64,000 nucleotides of DNA from Bacillus_CJ salitolerans (GTDB lineage Bacteria > Bacillota > Bacilli > Bacillales > SA4): positions 496,001 through 560,000 of the forward strand of contig NZ_JBHUEM010000003.1 of the NCBI RefSeq assembly GCF_042680805.1. The letters run 5' to 3'. Below the pieces are notes generated by a model. It made no database searches, was not told the origin of the DNA, and worked only from the letters and a program-made list of their open reading frames with translations. The position numbers were made by a program, and so were the translations under genes. Of the stretch, positions 63,717-64,000 are shown piece by piece. Positions within the stretch are counted from its first letter, which is position 1; each line of letters starts with the position of its first letter.

Positions 63717-64000
63717 ATGAGCGTATTTATTAATAAAGACACAAAGGTTATTGTACAAGGTATTACAGGTTCAACTGCGCTTTTCCATACAAAGCAAATG
63801 CTAGAGTACGGCACTAAAATTGTTGGTGGTGTAACTCCTGGTAAAGGTGGAACAGAGGTTGAGGGAGTTCCAGTATATAATACTGTTTCTGAAGCAGTAC
63901 AAGCAACTGGAGCAAATGCTTCTGTTATCTATGTACCTGCACCATTTGCAGCAGATGCTATTATTGAAGGTGTAGATGCAGAATTAGATTTAGTTATTTG
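63717..64000 (+). CDS. sucD: Succinate--CoA ligase, alpha subunit (3' end outside window)
   Basis: The first 94 codons are present. The product begins MSVFINKDTKVIVQGITGSTALFHTKQML, followed by VGGVTPGKGGTEVEGVPV and VIYVPAPFAADAI, the CoA-binding Rossmann domain of the alpha subunit. GGCAGGGG lies upstream. The catalytic histidine is beyond the window end. Confidence 0.96.
   Translation, partial: MSVFINKDTKVIVQGITGSTALFHTKQMLEYGTKIVGGVTPGKGGTEVEGVPVYNTVSEAVQATGANASVIYVPAPFAADAIIEGVDAELDLVI

Overview
This window is a low-GC, Gram-positive chromosome segment from a spore-forming member of the Bacillaceae. Gene order follows the Bacillus subtilis ileS-to-sucD region almost gene for gene, and the sporulation genes spoVM and a ylyA-like gene are present. 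No rRNA, tRNA, prophage, transposase gene or CRISPR array was seen. The genus cannot be fixed from the sequence alone.

Layout. 1-4306: end of ileS, a ylyA-like TraR/DksA gene, lspA and an rluD-type pseudouridine synthase. 4303-16346: the pyrimidine operon pyrR-pyrP-pyrB-pyrC-pyrAA-pyrAB-pyrK-pyrD-pyrF-pyrE, which makes UMP from bicarbonate, glutamine, aspartate and PRPP. It has a strong promoter and three PyrR-dependent attenuators, and many ATGA stop/start overlaps. 16319-16755: a 51-bp tandem repeat array between two copies of a 28-bp terminator sequence. 16742-18460: rqcH on the minus strand. 18917-32130: yloB, yloC-remA-gmk-rpoZ, coaBC-priA-fmt-rsmB-rlmN and prpC; the usual def gene between priA and fmt is missing. 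32120-36707: prkC, rsgA, rpe, thiN and the 26-codon spoVM. 36785-36973: rpmB on the minus strand. 37287-43090: yloU-fakA, sdaAB-sdaAA and recG. 43124-54160: the FapR-controlled lipid operon (fapR-plsX-fabD-fabG-acpP), then rnc-smc-ftsY and ylxM-ffh. 54391-64000: rpsP-khpA, ylqD-rimM-trmD, rplS, a type I signal peptidase, rbgA-rnhB-ylqG-ylqH, and sucC with the start of sucD.

Genes that work together: pyrR senses pyrimidine nucleotides and attenuates its own operon; prpC and prkC are an opposed phosphatase/kinase pair; fapR controls the phospholipid and fatty acid genes behind it; yloU and fakA go with fatty acid and envelope metabolism; ylxM-ffh and ftsY form the SRP targeting system; ylqG and ylqH look like free-standing relatives of the flagellar export switch partners FliK and FlhB-C.

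The coding content is ordinary core genome. The less expected material lies between genes. At least seven copies of a modular, hairpin-rich intergenic repeat occur, all in one orientation, and stem sequences change in a compensatory way between copies. Also notable are the 51-bp minisatellite with its flanking 28-bp duplication, promoters whose -35 boxes lie inside hairpin arms (fapR, ylxM), and perfect matches to catabolite-response consensus sequences before sdaAA and sucC. All functional statements rest on reading the sequence and on general knowledge of the families; no database search was run.
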